A stretch of DNA of 64,000 bases, taken from positions 124,001 to 188,000 of the forward strand of contig NZ_JACJVQ010000021.1 of NCBI RefSeq assembly GCF_014212135.1. The letters are read 5' to 3'. Positions 51,314-60,163 of the stretch are shown here, piece after piece. Source of the DNA: Cohnella thailandensis (GTDB lineage Bacteria > Bacillota > Bacilli > Paenibacillales > Paenibacillaceae). Every line of letters starts with the position of its first letter. Within the stretch, counting starts at the first letter, position 1. The notes under the pieces are model-generated. The model saw only the letters and a program-made list of their open reading frames with translations, did not search any database and had not been told where the DNA came from. The translations under genes and the position numbers were made by a program.

Positions 51314-52636
51314 CTATTTGGTTAACAGCGGATCGATCGCTTGCTTCATCTTGGCCAGAATGTCGCTTGGAGAAGCGGACTCGGCGAAGAGCCGGTCGAA
51401 GCCGAGCAGGATCTCGTTGTCGATTTTGGTCCACTGAACGTGGCCCGGCTGCACGATGGCTTTCGGCATCTCGTCGATAAGCGCTTGCTTGATGTGCTCG
51501 GCCGGAGGGTTGTTCGGCTTATTCAGGAACGAATCCGAATTGAGCACCGATTGGCGAGGAGGCACGAAGTAAGTCGACGTAGCCTGCACGCCCTCCTGGC
51601 TGGCAAGGAACTTCAGAAGCTCCTTCGCTTCTTCCGGGTGCTTCGTCTGTTCGAAGATGACGTAGCCGGCCTGGCCCATCATCGGAGCGGAACCCAGGGA
51701 ACCGGACGGGAACGGGGCGATGCTCCATTTGAAATCCTTGATCTCCCGGGCCTTGGACATGTAGCTGTAGCCGTCGAAGTACATCGCCAGCTTGCCGGTA
51801 TCGAAGCTGATCTGTTCGCCCGCCTTCGGATGGGAACCGTCCTCGAACATCATCTTTTTCAGCATTTCAAGCGATTCGACCCCGTATTGATCGTTCCAGG
51901 TGAACTCGGTCATGTCGTCGTTGAAGATATCGCTGCCGTTGGACCAGGAATAGGACGGGAGCATGATCCAGGTCTTCCAGTCGCGGAAGAAGGTCGCGCC
52001 GTACGTCTTGTCCGCTCCGGAGCCGGACGTGAGCGTCTTCGCCGTCTCGACGAATTTGTCCCATGTCCATTCGCCCTTGCTGGCCAGCTCGTTAGGCGTA
52101 GGCAAGCCGGCTTTCTCGAACAGGTCCGCATTGTAGAAAATAACGCTCGGAGGCGTGGAGAACGGCAGGCCGTACAGCCCCCCTTCGTTCGAGAACAGCT
52201 CCAGGGTGGACGGGATAAAGTCGTTCAAGGCGAACTCGGCGTCGTTCTTGATGTCGGAGATGTCCGCCAGGATGTTGTTGGACATGAATTGCGGCACCAT
52301 CCGCTCGGAGATCCAAGCCAGGTCCGGAAGCTCCCGTCCGGCGGCAAGCACGGATACCTTCTGCTGATAGTCGGCGAACGGCACCGATTCCAGCGTCACC
52401 GTAATGTTGGGATGAGTCTCTTTGTACTTCGCCAACAGCGTCTGGTACATGTCCAAGTGCTGCTGGTTGCCCCAAGTCATGAACTTCAGCTCGACGTTCT
52501 CTCCGCTCGTCGTTCCAGCCTGCTGGGATCCGGACGCCGCCGGCTCCGGAGAGCTTCCCTCGTTGTCGGAATTGCCGCATGCGGCCGTGAACGCCGCCAC
52601 CGCGGCGAGAGTCATGGCCAATAACGATTTTCTCAT
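51314..52636 (-). CDS. Sugar-type extracellular solute-binding lipoprotein
   Basis: A 440-residue ABC solute-binding lipoprotein (family-1, carbohydrate). The lipobox FTAAC places Cys20 as the lipid anchor, followed by a Ser/Gly/Glu-rich linker. The core starts VELKFMTWGNQQHLDMYQTL and contains the LPDLAWISERMVPQ stretch typical of the family. It captures the substrate for the two permeases. ATG at 52636 after GGGAGGG. Confidence 0.93.
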   Translation of the reverse strand: MRKSLLAMTLAAVAAFTAACGNSDNEGSSPEPAASGSQQAGTTSGENVELKFMTWGNQQHLDMYQTLLAKYKETHPNITVTLESVPFADYQQKVSVLAAGRELPDLAWISERMVPQFMSNNILADISDIKNDAEFALNDFIPSTLELFSNEGGLYGLPFSTPPSVIFYNADLFEKAGLPTPNELASKGEWTWDKFVETAKTLTSGSGADKTYGATFFRDWKTWIMLPSYSWSNGSDIFNDDMTEFTWNDQYGVESLEMLKKMMFEDGSHPKAGEQISFDTGKLAMYFDGYSYMSKAREIKDFKWSIAPFPSGSLGSAPMMGQAGYVIFEQTKHPEEAKELLKFLASQEGVQATSTYFVPPRQSVLNSDSFLNKPNNPPAEHIKQALIDEMPKAIVQPGHVQWTKIDNEILLGFDRLFAESASPSDILAKMKQAIDPLLTK

Positions 52637-52766
52637 CTCTTTCCCTCCCGATTCGCGTTGTTTCTGTCTTACGCCTTTAATTGTAGGGAAAGTCCATGTT
52701 ACAAAATATCACGCGACATACACATTTGGTACGTTTTATTAGCCAGTTGCGGCGAACGGCCCGGCT

Positions 52767-53522
52767 TTAAACGCCGTGTTCCTCGCGGTAACTCCCCGGA
52801 GAGACGCCCGTCGCTTTCTTGAACACGAGCATGAAATGCTTGGGGCTCTGGTAGCCGGACAAGCGCGCGACGTCGTATATTTTCAATTCCGTGCTCGCCA
52901 GCAAATGCTTAGCCCGGGCAAGCCTAGCCGCCATGATGTAGTCGGACAGATTGTCGCTTGTCTCCTGCTTGAACAGCTTGCTGAGATAAACCGGGCTCAG
53001 GTGCACGAGCTCCGCCAGGGTTTGCAGGCGCAGATCCCCGTCCGGATGGCCGTCGATATGGGCTTTAAGCTTGCGGATCAGCTTCCTGCCGTCTCCCGGG
53101 GGAAGCTCCTTCTCCTCGCTCTCCGTCCGATGGGACTTGCCCCGTCCCTTATCGACGAGACTCCGGATTCGCTCCAACGCTTTGAGCATCGAAGCCCGGT
53201 CGATCGGCTTCAGCAAGTAATCCGTCACCCCATAACGCAAAGCTTGCTGGGCGTATTCGAAATCCCCGTATCCGCTAATGATGACCAGCGGCATGTCGGG
53301 ATACCTCTCCCTTACCTTGGCGATCAGCGTCAGGCCGTCCATCTCCCGCATCCGGATATCGGTAAGGATGGCGTCGGGGACGTTGGACTGCAGGTAGCCC
53401 AGCGCTTCCTTGCCGTTCCCCGCTTCTTCCGCGATCTCGAACCCGTCGGCCAATCCCGTAATGACGCTGCGGATGCCCGCGCGGATCGTCTCCTCGTCTT
53501 CAACCAGCAATAGTTTGATCAT
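52767..53522 (-). CDS. YesN-type response regulator with AraC HTH
   Basis: A 251-residue response regulator: receiver domain with phospho-acceptor Asp55 (AILTDIRMREMDG) and Lys106 (YLLKPID), then an AraC-type DNA-binding domain (about 150-250; LQTLAELVHLSPVYLSKLFK and VARLSGYQSPKHFMLVFKKA). It probably activates the solute-binding-protein operon downstream. It overlaps the kinase gene by 23 bases. Confidence 0.93.
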   Translation of the reverse strand: MIKLLLVEDEETIRAGIRSVITGLADGFEIAEEAGNGKEALGYLQSNVPDAILTDIRMREMDGLTLIAKVRERYPDMPLVIISGYGDFEYAQQALRYGVTDYLLKPIDRASMLKALERIRSLVDKGRGKSHRTESEEKELPPGDGRKLIRKLKAHIDGHPDGDLRLQTLAELVHLSPVYLSKLFKQETSDNLSDYIMAARLARAKHLLASTELKIYDVARLSGYQSPKHFMLVFKKATGVSPGSYREEHGV

Positions 53523-55308
53523 CGCCCTGGCTCCTCTCTATCGCCGGTATCGTAATCGTGAACGCCATGCCCCCTCCGGGGCTCCCGTCCATATGAAGCT
53601 CGGCCGTCGGGCCGAAGATCAGGCGAAGCCGATGCGCGATATTGCGCAGCGCCAGCCCCCGCCTTCTCGGGCCGGGCGGCTCGGGCGAGAGCATCGACTG
53701 GCGCAGCCTTTCGATCTGCGTCTCGTCCATTCCGACGCCGTCGTCCCGCACGCAGATGAGCAGCTCGTCCTCGAATCTCGACGCGCTGATCCAGATCTCT
53801 CCGCCTTCCTCCCGGTCGCCGATTCCGTGGAAGATCGCGTTCTCCACGAGAGGCTGCAGGAGAAGCTTGGGAACGTGCAGCCCCTCCGTCCCCGGTTCCG
53901 CGTCGAAGGCGACGCGAAGCCGATCCCCGTACCGAAGCTGCTGGATTTTCAAATAGGCGCCGACCGATGCCAGCTCCTCCTCCAGCGCGACCGTCCTCGC
54001 GTTCTGCGTCACCGCGTACCGCAGCATGCCCCCAAGGGCGGTCACCATATCCGACACCTCGTAATTGTCTTTCTGAAGAGCCATCATGTTTATCGATTCG
54101 AGCGTGTTGTAAATAAAATGGGGATTGATCTGGCTCTGCAGGTTGGCCAGCTCCGCTTCCTTCTCCCGAAGCTCCACCGCGTACACCTCGTTGACGAGAC
54201 GGTTGATCTCCTCGGACATCCGGTTGAAGCCTCTTCCCAGCTGCCCGATTTCGTCCTGCGTCTCCACGGGTACGCTCTGCTTGAAGTTCCCCGTCTCGAC
54301 CAGCAGCATCTTCTGCTTCAGCTTGACGAGGGGCTGGCTGATCCGGTAAGCGAAGAAAATCGCGATCACCCCCGCGGCGGCGACGAACAGGATGGCGATG
54401 GCGATCGTGAAGTTCTGCAGCTGCTTCGTCTCCTTGAGCAGCACGCTTTCGGGGATGTAAGCGATTACCTTCAATCCCGAATAAGCGGAATTGTCCACGA
54501 CGGTGATGTACCGCTTCCCGTTCGGAGCCCTCTCGTACACGCCGCTTCCGAAGGAAGCGCTGACCGCTCTGAGATCGCCGATCAGGGAGGGCTCGGTATC
54601 CCCGCTCGTTTTCTCGAAGAATAAATCGTTGGCGCCGTTAACGACGAACAGGTTCCCGTTCTCCTCGAAGCGATAGTTGGCCAAAATAGTGCGGAATACG
54701 TCCAGCTTGAGATCGATGACGATCATTCCCAGCTGGCGGTTGCTTCCGGGCTCTCTGAGCATGCGGGCGACGGAGAAATATTCGTTCGGATCTCCGGGGA
54801 TATAATGATGGAGATGGTGAGGGGGGATCAGCGTCCATGCGCCGTCGGCTTCTCGCACCTTGCCGCTCCAATCGAGCGCGTCCGAATCGGCGAACCGCAT
54901 CAGGGTGGAATCGACATTCGTGAAGATAAAGCCGTTGCCGGCGATGATCTGGATGCCCTTGACCTCCTGCAGACCGTAGGCCGCGCCCGAGATATACAGG
55001 AACATTTTCTCGCGTTCCTCGATCGTCGGAATGGCCGCATCGGAATCCGCGCCGCCGTATTTGTTCAGAATGGCCAGCACGTTGGGGTCGTACAGGGGAG
55101 CAAGTGACAAGCGCTGCATCTCCGCCAGCGTCCGGTCCAGGTTGCGGTTGATTTGCTCGGTAATCTGCATGGTGTTCTCGGTCGCTCTTCGTTCGGTGGA
55201 CGACGAAAACTCCTTGTAAGTCACGACTCCCTGCAAGCTCAGCGGCACCGTAATCATGAAAATGCTGAGCAGCAGAAGCTTCCAACGCAAGCTCATCCTC
55301 GCGAACAT
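53500..55308 (-). CDS. YesM-type sensor histidine kinase
   Basis: A 602-residue sensor: an N-terminal membrane helix, an extracellular sensory domain (about 35-290), a second helix, a HAMP linker (about 320-375) and a His_kinase domain with QSQINPHFIYNTLESINMMA (the phospho-His near 396) and the ATPase VRDDGVGMDETQIERL. It forms a two-component pair with the YesN-type gene, which it overlaps. Such pairs sense extracellular carbohydrate or wall fragments. ATG at 55308. Confidence 0.93.
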   Translation of the reverse strand: MFARMSLRWKLLLLSIFMITVPLSLQGVVTYKEFSSSTERRATENTMQITEQINRNLDRTLAEMQRLSLAPLYDPNVLAILNKYGGADSDAAIPTIEEREKMFLYISGAAYGLQEVKGIQIIAGNGFIFTNVDSTLMRFADSDALDWSGKVREADGAWTLIPPHHLHHYIPGDPNEYFSVARMLREPGSNRQLGMIVIDLKLDVFRTILANYRFEENGNLFVVNGANDLFFEKTSGDTEPSLIGDLRAVSASFGSGVYERAPNGKRYITVVDNSAYSGLKVIAYIPESVLLKETKQLQNFTIAIAILFVAAAGVIAIFFAYRISQPLVKLKQKMLLVETGNFKQSVPVETQDEIGQLGRGFNRMSEEINRLVNEVYAVELREKEAELANLQSQINPHFIYNTLESINMMALQKDNYEVSDMVTALGGMLRYAVTQNARTVALEEELASVGAYLKIQQLRYGDRLRVAFDAEPGTEGLHVPKLLLQPLVENAIFHGIGDREEGGEIWISASRFEDELLICVRDDGVGMDETQIERLRQSMLSPEPPGPRRRGLALRNIAHRLRLIFGPTAELHMDGSPGGGMAFTITIPAIERSQGDDQTIAG

Positions 55309-55481
55309 AACGCTCTCCTTCTTGGGGCTGATCTTCTGTGCCTCGGCGCGTCCCCGAAATGTAAGAAAAGTTTACTTCATCGAAATTGGATTCCGCAACG
55401 ATTTATTTTCAACGCGCATGCCGCCGCAACAACGAAAAAGCGGCCCTTCGAAGTTCGAAGAGCCGCTCGACAGGTTTATGA

Positions 55482-55811
55482 TTACGCGATCGGAGTCCCG
55501 TTCTTCACCGGCTCGTCCGGCCTCAGCAGCACGACGTCGCCTTCCTCCGGAACTCCTCCTAGCACAAGCACTTCCGACTCGTAGCCGGCGATCCGCCTCG
55601 GCGGAAAATTAACGACGGCGGCCACCTGACTGCCGATCAACGACTCGGGTTCATACCTTCTCGTAATCTGGGCGGACGACTGCTTCACGCCCAATTCCCC
55701 GAAATCGATCCGCAGCTTGATCGCCGGCTTGCGCGCCTCCGGGAAAGGCTCCGCATGAACGATCGTTCCGATCCGAATATCCAGCTTCGCGAAATCCTCT
55801 ATGGTTGCCAC
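55482..55811 (-). CDS. csaA: CsaA, tRNA-binding secretion chaperone
   Basis: A 109-residue single-domain OB-fold tRNA-binding protein, close to Bacillus CsaA throughout ([60 protein letters not shown]). CsaA binds preproteins and tRNA-like structures. The GTG at 55811 (MATIEDF-) is chosen because the known protein starts MAVIEDF and AAGGAG lies 11 bases upstream; a GTG at 55823 is too close to the site. Confidence 0.93.
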   Translation of the reverse strand: MATIEDFAKLDIRIGTIVHAEPFPEARKPAIKLRIDFGELGVKQSSAQITRRYEPESLIGSQVAAVVNFPPRRIAGYESEVLVLGGVPEEGDVVLLRPDEPVKNGTPIA

Positions 55812-55857
55812 GAACGAATTCACTCCTTTTTTTCAAACTAACCCATGTATGCAAAAA

Positions 55858-55886
55858 ATGCGGTCCTCGTCGGAGGAACCGCATTG
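55858..55886 (-). terminator. Terminator after tRNA-Thr
   Basis: On the minus strand AATGCGGTTCCTCC pairs with its complement around a CGA loop and ends in TTTTTTGC. Arms are nearly identical to the terminator at 47.3 kb. Confidence 0.8.
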
Positions 55887-55902
55887 CGCTTGTAAAGTTA
55901 AA

Positions 55903-55978
<76 letters not shown>

Positions 55979-56139
55979 GCGACGACTTCTATATATTACT
56001 TAGTTTCGCGGACAAAGTCAACACTTTTGAAGCTTGTATTTTTTGTCAGTTTTTTCGCCGGTTTGACGCTCGTTCTCACCCCGATTCGCCCATGAGCATA
56101 CGCTGTAAAGACAATAGCCCAAGGCAAAGGGGAGCGCTA

Positions 56140-56748
56140 ATGAACGGTCAGACGTTAATGGTTCCGATCGAGGTTCATCAGATAACGGAGCCGAATATTA
56201 AAGTAAGGGTTCCCGTCGTATCGGGAGGAACGAATCAAGCCGCGCGGAAAAAGATGAATGACGACATCCTGAAGGTCGTTCACGAGCTGATGAAGGATCA
56301 GAGCTATCCGAATCCCGACATTCAGGAGATGGACGGCACCTTCGAGGTGAAGAACAACCAGCGCGGAGTGCTCAGCCTGTCTCTGCTGAATTATACGTTC
56401 ACCGGAGGCGCGCACGGCAATACGCTGCAGAAGTCGCTCACCTTCGATGTGGAGAACGGGAAGAGCTACAAGCTGAGCGAGCTGTTCAAGCCGGACAGCA
56501 ATTACAAAAAGCGCCTTAACGACATCATTCAAGCGCAAATCAAAGCCCGCAAGCTCCCGTTGCTCGGCGATTATCCCGGCATCTCGGACGATCAGGACTT
56601 CTACATCGCCGACAAGTCGCTCGTCGTTTACTTCCCTCTGTACGCCATCGTTCCCTACGCTTGGGGCTTCCCGTACTTCCCCATCTCCGTGTACGAGATC
56701 GAGGACATCATCGACGAGAACGGGCCGCTCGGAATGATGATGTACTGA
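56140..56748 (+). CDS. DUF4163/DUF3298-type protein (PdaC/RsiV-like ectodomain)
   Basis: A 202-residue protein without a signal peptide. It pairs a DUF4163-like N-terminal part (IKVRVPVVSGGTNQAARKKM, LSLSLLNYTFTGGAHGNTLQ) with DUF3298 (KSYKLSELFKPDSNYKKRLN and a final YFPLYAIVPYAWGF). These domains occur outside the membrane in PdaC and RsiV and can bind lysozyme or wall. Here no export signal is visible, so location is uncertain. ATG at 56140 after GGGGAG. Confidence 0.8.
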   Translation: MNGQTLMVPIEVHQITEPNIKVRVPVVSGGTNQAARKKMNDDILKVVHELMKDQSYPNPDIQEMDGTFEVKNNQRGVLSLSLLNYTFTGGAHGNTLQKSLTFDVENGKSYKLSELFKPDSNYKKRLNDIIQAQIKARKLPLLGDYPGISDDQDFYIADKSLVVYFPLYAIVPYAWGFPYFPISVYEIEDIIDENGPLGMMMY

Positions 56749-56776
56749 CGAACAAGCATCCCACTGCTCGTAAATA

Positions 56777-56806
56777 AAGAGCCCCTTCATTCGCGAAGGG
56801 GCTCTT
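56777..56806. terminator. Bidirectional terminator
   Basis: AAGAGCCCCTTC pairs with GAAGGGGCTCTT around a 6-base loop, between convergent genes. Confidence 0.85.
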
Positions 56807-56841
56807 GCTTTACCTTTGCGCCAGCTCTCCGGGCCGCCGCG

Positions 56842-58020
56842 TCACCACTTGGCCGGGTCGATGTCCTTGGACGTCAATCCCGACCAGATGTTGTTCACGG
56901 TCACCGCCGACGGATCCTCGAATACGAGCCAGGCGGTCGGCAGATACCTCTCCCCATGGGCGGAGGACGGCTTGTTCACGATCTCGCCGCCTTCCGACAC
57001 GAGCACCGTGGACGAGCCTCCGTCCAGGTTCGCCGCGATGACCGCACCGTGCTCCAGCATGATCTCCTGCGCGTCGTACAGATCGGCCCCGATGCTGTAG
57101 CCCGGCTGGCGGCCGTCGATGGTCAGGAACAGAATCGAGCCGTCCTCCTTCTGTCCCATGACCGACCGCGGAGCGATCCCCCAGCCTTGGCTGTGGTTCT
57201 TGATCAGCCCTTTGCCGTTCACGATGATGCGCGGCGAGAAGCTGACGGCCTCCGAGATGCCCAGGTCCAGCAGCTCGTTGATCGTGTAGCGTCCCGCGAT
57301 CATTTTGCCTTCCTTGTCGATGCCGACGATCTGCGTGTTCTGATCCATGCCGATATCGCGGTAGAACACCTTGCCCTGAGAGATGACCAGGCCGATCGGC
57401 TGGAACCCGTTGCCCTTCCAATTCGGGTCCGCGAAGCCTCCGGCGTTCACGCCGGCGATCGCTCCGGTTCTCTTCACCATGCTCGTGACTTTCTCGCCCT
57501 TGCCTTTCGTATTGGTGACGACCAGCCTAACCTTGGTCGGGTCGCTGACCGTCAACAGATAGCCGTGGTATCCCTTGCCGTCGATCGGCTCGATCTGCGT
57601 AAGCGGAACGGGCTCGGCTTGAGCTTCTTCCTGCTCGTCTTCCCCGGGCAGGTCGATCACGTGGGTGTCCCGCTCCTCGCCCATCTGCTCGAATTGCTTG
57701 GCGTATTGCGCCACTCTCTCCTTCAAGCCCTCTTCCCCGACCAGGTAAGCGGCCCAATGCCGGTGTTGCGTCGTGATGAGCGTGTCCGCCATCCGATACC
57801 GGAACGAAGTTCCGGAGGGAGTGAGGAAAAACCAGGCGAGACCGAGCGCGCCCAGCAGGAGCAGCAACGTAAACGTACGAAAAACAAAAAGCCCAATCCG
57901 TCGCTTGCGGCGTTTATTCGCGGTTTTGGTCCGGCTAAGCGGCTTCGCCCCATTGCCCGGGCTTCCCGTCGTAGTCGGCCCCGGGTCGGAAGCTGGCGAC
58001 GGGGTCGTTAAAGGCGGCAT
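56842..58020 (-). CDS. Phosphodiester glycosidase family membrane protein
   Basis: A 392-residue protein: Pro/Thr-rich cytoplasmic N-terminus, one membrane helix at about 42-66, then an extracellular phosphodiester glycosidase (NAGPA) domain (about 150-385). The motif runs GAIAGVNAGGFADPNW, then FLTIDGRQPGYSIGADL, then IAANLDGGSSTVLV. Homologues cleave GlcNAc-phosphate diesters or act in exopolysaccharide or wall-glycopolymer turnover. ATG at 58020. Confidence 0.87.
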   Translation of the reverse strand: MPPLTTPSPASDPGPTTTGSPGNGAKPLSRTKTANKRRKRRIGLFVFRTFTLLLLLGALGLAWFFLTPSGTSFRYRMADTLITTQHRHWAAYLVGEEGLKERVAQYAKQFEQMGEERDTHVIDLPGEDEQEEAQAEPVPLTQIEPIDGKGYHGYLLTVSDPTKVRLVVTNTKGKGEKVTSMVKRTGAIAGVNAGGFADPNWKGNGFQPIGLVISQGKVFYRDIGMDQNTQIVGIDKEGKMIAGRYTINELLDLGISEAVSFSPRIIVNGKGLIKNHSQGWGIAPRSVMGQKEDGSILFLTIDGRQPGYSIGADLYDAQEIMLEHGAVIAANLDGGSSTVLVSEGGEIVNKPSSAHGERYLPTAWLVFEDPSAVTVNNIWSGLTSKDIDPAKW

Positions 58021-58211
58021 CCTTGCACACTCCTATTCTCTATCTTGCGTCTCTACACCATCTATAACGACGCATCCGCCCGACTTGTTTCTAAAAATTT
58101 CGCAAAACAGGGCTTTGCGCCCACCCGCTCCGCAGAAGCTCTTACGGTTCGACACTATCCGAACTCTGTCCCTTTACCCCTCTTTTTTTCGACCGAAGCT
58201 TCTCAAACTGG

Positions 58212-58217
58212 TATAAT
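58212..58217 (+). promoter_or_regulatory. -10 element of aldose epimerase gene
   Basis: A perfect TATAAT, 46 bases before the TTG start. The -35 region is weak (TTCGAC at 18 bases), so an activator or extended contact may help. Confidence 0.5.
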
Positions 58218-58262
58218 AAGGGCACCTTATCTTAGGATTCTGATATTTTGGAGGCGTTCGCT

Positions 58263-59141
58263 TTGAGCAGCACGGCATCCCGTTACCGAATCTCCAGCTA
58301 CGAAGATACATACCGCGTTTATGAGCTGACGGACGAGTCCACGGATTCGCGCGTTCTTGTCTGTCCCGGGAGAGGCGGCATCGTCATCGGCTGCAAGCTT
58401 CACGGCCAAGAGCTTCTCTATCTGGATCGGGCCACCTTCTTGGACCCTGCGGCGAACATCCGCGGCGGCATTCCGATTCTGTTCCCTATCTGCGGGCAGC
58501 TGGTCGGCGGACAATACGAATGGGAAGGCACCGTCTATTCGATGAAAAACCACGGCGTAGCCCGCACCTCCGCCTGGGAGGTCGCGGGGCAGAGCACCGA
58601 GAGCGGAGCGGCGCTGACGATCGTGCTAAGCAGCAGCGAAGAGACCCGAAGCTCCTATCCGTTCGACTTCGAGCTGCGCTTCACCTATCGGCTCGCCGAA
58701 GGAAGGTTCCGCATCGAGCAATCCTACCGCAATCTCTCGGAGCGGGACATGCCCGTGCAAACCGGTTTCCATCCTTACTTCGCGACGGGGGAGGGCAAGA
58801 AGCTTCGCTACGCCTCGGACGCGACGCAATACCTCGATTATAACGACGGAGCGACCAAGCCCTTCCAAGGAGAAGTGGATCTCGCGGCATTGGTCGAATC
58901 GGTCGCTCTTCTCGACGCGAAGACCCCTTCGATTTCTTTCCCCCTTGGGGAGAAGGGAACCGTTCGGCTCGATTACAGCGAAGACTTCGGCAAGATCGTT
59001 CTCTGGAGCGTGCAGGGCAAGCCGTTTATCTGCGTGGAGCCCTGGACGGCCCTGAACGAGGCGCTTAACCGCAAGGAAGGTCTCCGTTTGCTTAAGCCTC
59101 GGGAAGAATGGAAGCTTGATTTCTCGATTTCTTATTCATGA
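58263..59141 (+). CDS. Aldose 1-epimerase family protein
   Basis: A 292-residue beta-sandwich protein of the aldose 1-epimerase/YeaD-like family. The key histidines are in MKNHGVARTSAW and GFHPYF, and a late catalytic Glu lies in CVEPWTALNEALN. It may interconvert sugar anomers. The start is TTG at 58263, with GGAGG at 58250-58254, 8 bases upstream; a TTG at 58248 overlaps the ribosome site. Confidence 0.85.
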   Translation: MSSTASRYRISSYEDTYRVYELTDESTDSRVLVCPGRGGIVIGCKLHGQELLYLDRATFLDPAANIRGGIPILFPICGQLVGGQYEWEGTVYSMKNHGVARTSAWEVAGQSTESGAALTIVLSSSEETRSSYPFDFELRFTYRLAEGRFRIEQSYRNLSERDMPVQTGFHPYFATGEGKKLRYASDATQYLDYNDGATKPFQGEVDLAALVESVALLDAKTPSISFPLGEKGTVRLDYSEDFGKIVLWSVQGKPFICVEPWTALNEALNRKEGLRLLKPREEWKLDFSISYS

Positions 59142-59149
59142 ACGGAACG

Positions 59150-59197
59150 GAGAAGAGACTGTTCGCAAGCGCGAAGCTTGGCGAACAGTCTCTTCTC
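59150..59197. terminator. Strong bidirectional terminator
   Basis: GAGAAGAGACTGTTCGC at 59150-59166 pairs fully with its complement at 59181-59197. Shared by the converging epimerase and TetR genes. Confidence 0.85.
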
Positions 59198-59205
59198 GTT
59201 AATCG

Positions 59206-60102
59206 TTATTGCGGCAGAATTCGGCTTTCCAGCTGCTCCACCAGGTTCAGCCGCGAAGGGCCGGGCGTCTCCTTCAGGAAAGCGAGCATGCCTCGGACGA
59301 GGATCCGGTTCGGAACGGGCTTCCCCAGCTCGTCTTCCAAGACCGAGAGAGCGGCCCGCATATCCTCGTATCGATCCCGGGGCAGATCGCCCCTCCCTTC
59401 GGCTTCCGTCTGGCGCCGCAGCTCCCGCAGCAGGACGTATGCGTTGTCCGGCCGGGAGTCCTCTTCTCCCTCTCCGCACGCGGAGTCTCCCATCAGATCC
59501 TGAGATCCCATCAGCGGAACTCCTTGCTCCCGAATCATTCCTTTCATGAGATCGTCTAACCGATTCACGAAGAAACGAGACAGGTTTTCGGCATGGAAGG
59601 AAGGCTCCCCGATCAGGAGCACCCGGTAATATTCCAGCATCATCCCGCTGAGCAGAGCGGCCCCGTCCCAAGCGTAAGGCCGCGACTCCGGTCCGTAGAT
59701 CTCCTCGATATAGTCGCGATACCACCGGTACAGGCGCGAACGCACGTCCTCCATGATGCTTTTCATTCCGGACTTCAGCTCAAGCGGCTCTCTTGCCAGC
59801 ATAAGCGGGATGTTCCGGTTCCGAACGATGAGCTCGATGCTTCGCTGAAGCTGCAGCCGCAGCCGCTCCTTGGGAGGGAGCAGCTTCTCCTGCGGCTGCT
59901 CCGCCAAGCCCGAGAGAGCCAGATCGGCGAAATGGGAGAATACGGATACGACCAGCTCGTCTTTGGATTTGAAGTAGAAATACAGCGATCCCTTGGCCAT
60001 GCCTAGCTCGTCGACGATGTCCTGGATGGAGGTGGCCTGAACTCCCTTGCGGGAGAAGCAGCGCATCGCCGCTTCTATGATCTGCTTCCTCTTATCGTTC
60101 AT
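59206..60102 (-). CDS. TetR-family repressor of the RND pump
   Basis: A 298-residue TetR regulator, unusually long for the family. The DNA-binding helix-turn-helix is in residues about 8-52 (AAMRCFSRKGVQATSIQDIV then DELGMAKGSLYFYFKSK). The ligand-binding domain ends with a 100-residue C-terminal extension containing RGDLPRDRYEDMRAALSVLE. It is encoded 61 bases after the RND gene and probably co-transcribed, so the likely operator at 63.3 kb would give feedback. Bacillus YerO, repressor of swrC, is the natural comparison. Confidence 0.85.
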   Translation of the reverse strand: MNDKRKQIIEAAMRCFSRKGVQATSIQDIVDELGMAKGSLYFYFKSKDELVVSVFSHFADLALSGLAEQPQEKLLPPKERLRLQLQRSIELIVRNRNIPLMLAREPLELKSGMKSIMEDVRSRLYRWYRDYIEEIYGPESRPYAWDGAALLSGMMLEYYRVLLIGEPSFHAENLSRFFVNRLDDLMKGMIREQGVPLMGSQDLMGDSACGEGEEDSRPDNAYVLLRELRRQTEAEGRGDLPRDRYEDMRAALSVLEDELGKPVPNRILVRGMLAFLKETPGPSRLNLVEQLESRILPQ

Positions 60103-60163
60103 GGATTCGCCCTCCGATTCGGCAGCGCTTCTTCGCTTTATTCGTCCTCTTTATTCGATCTCT

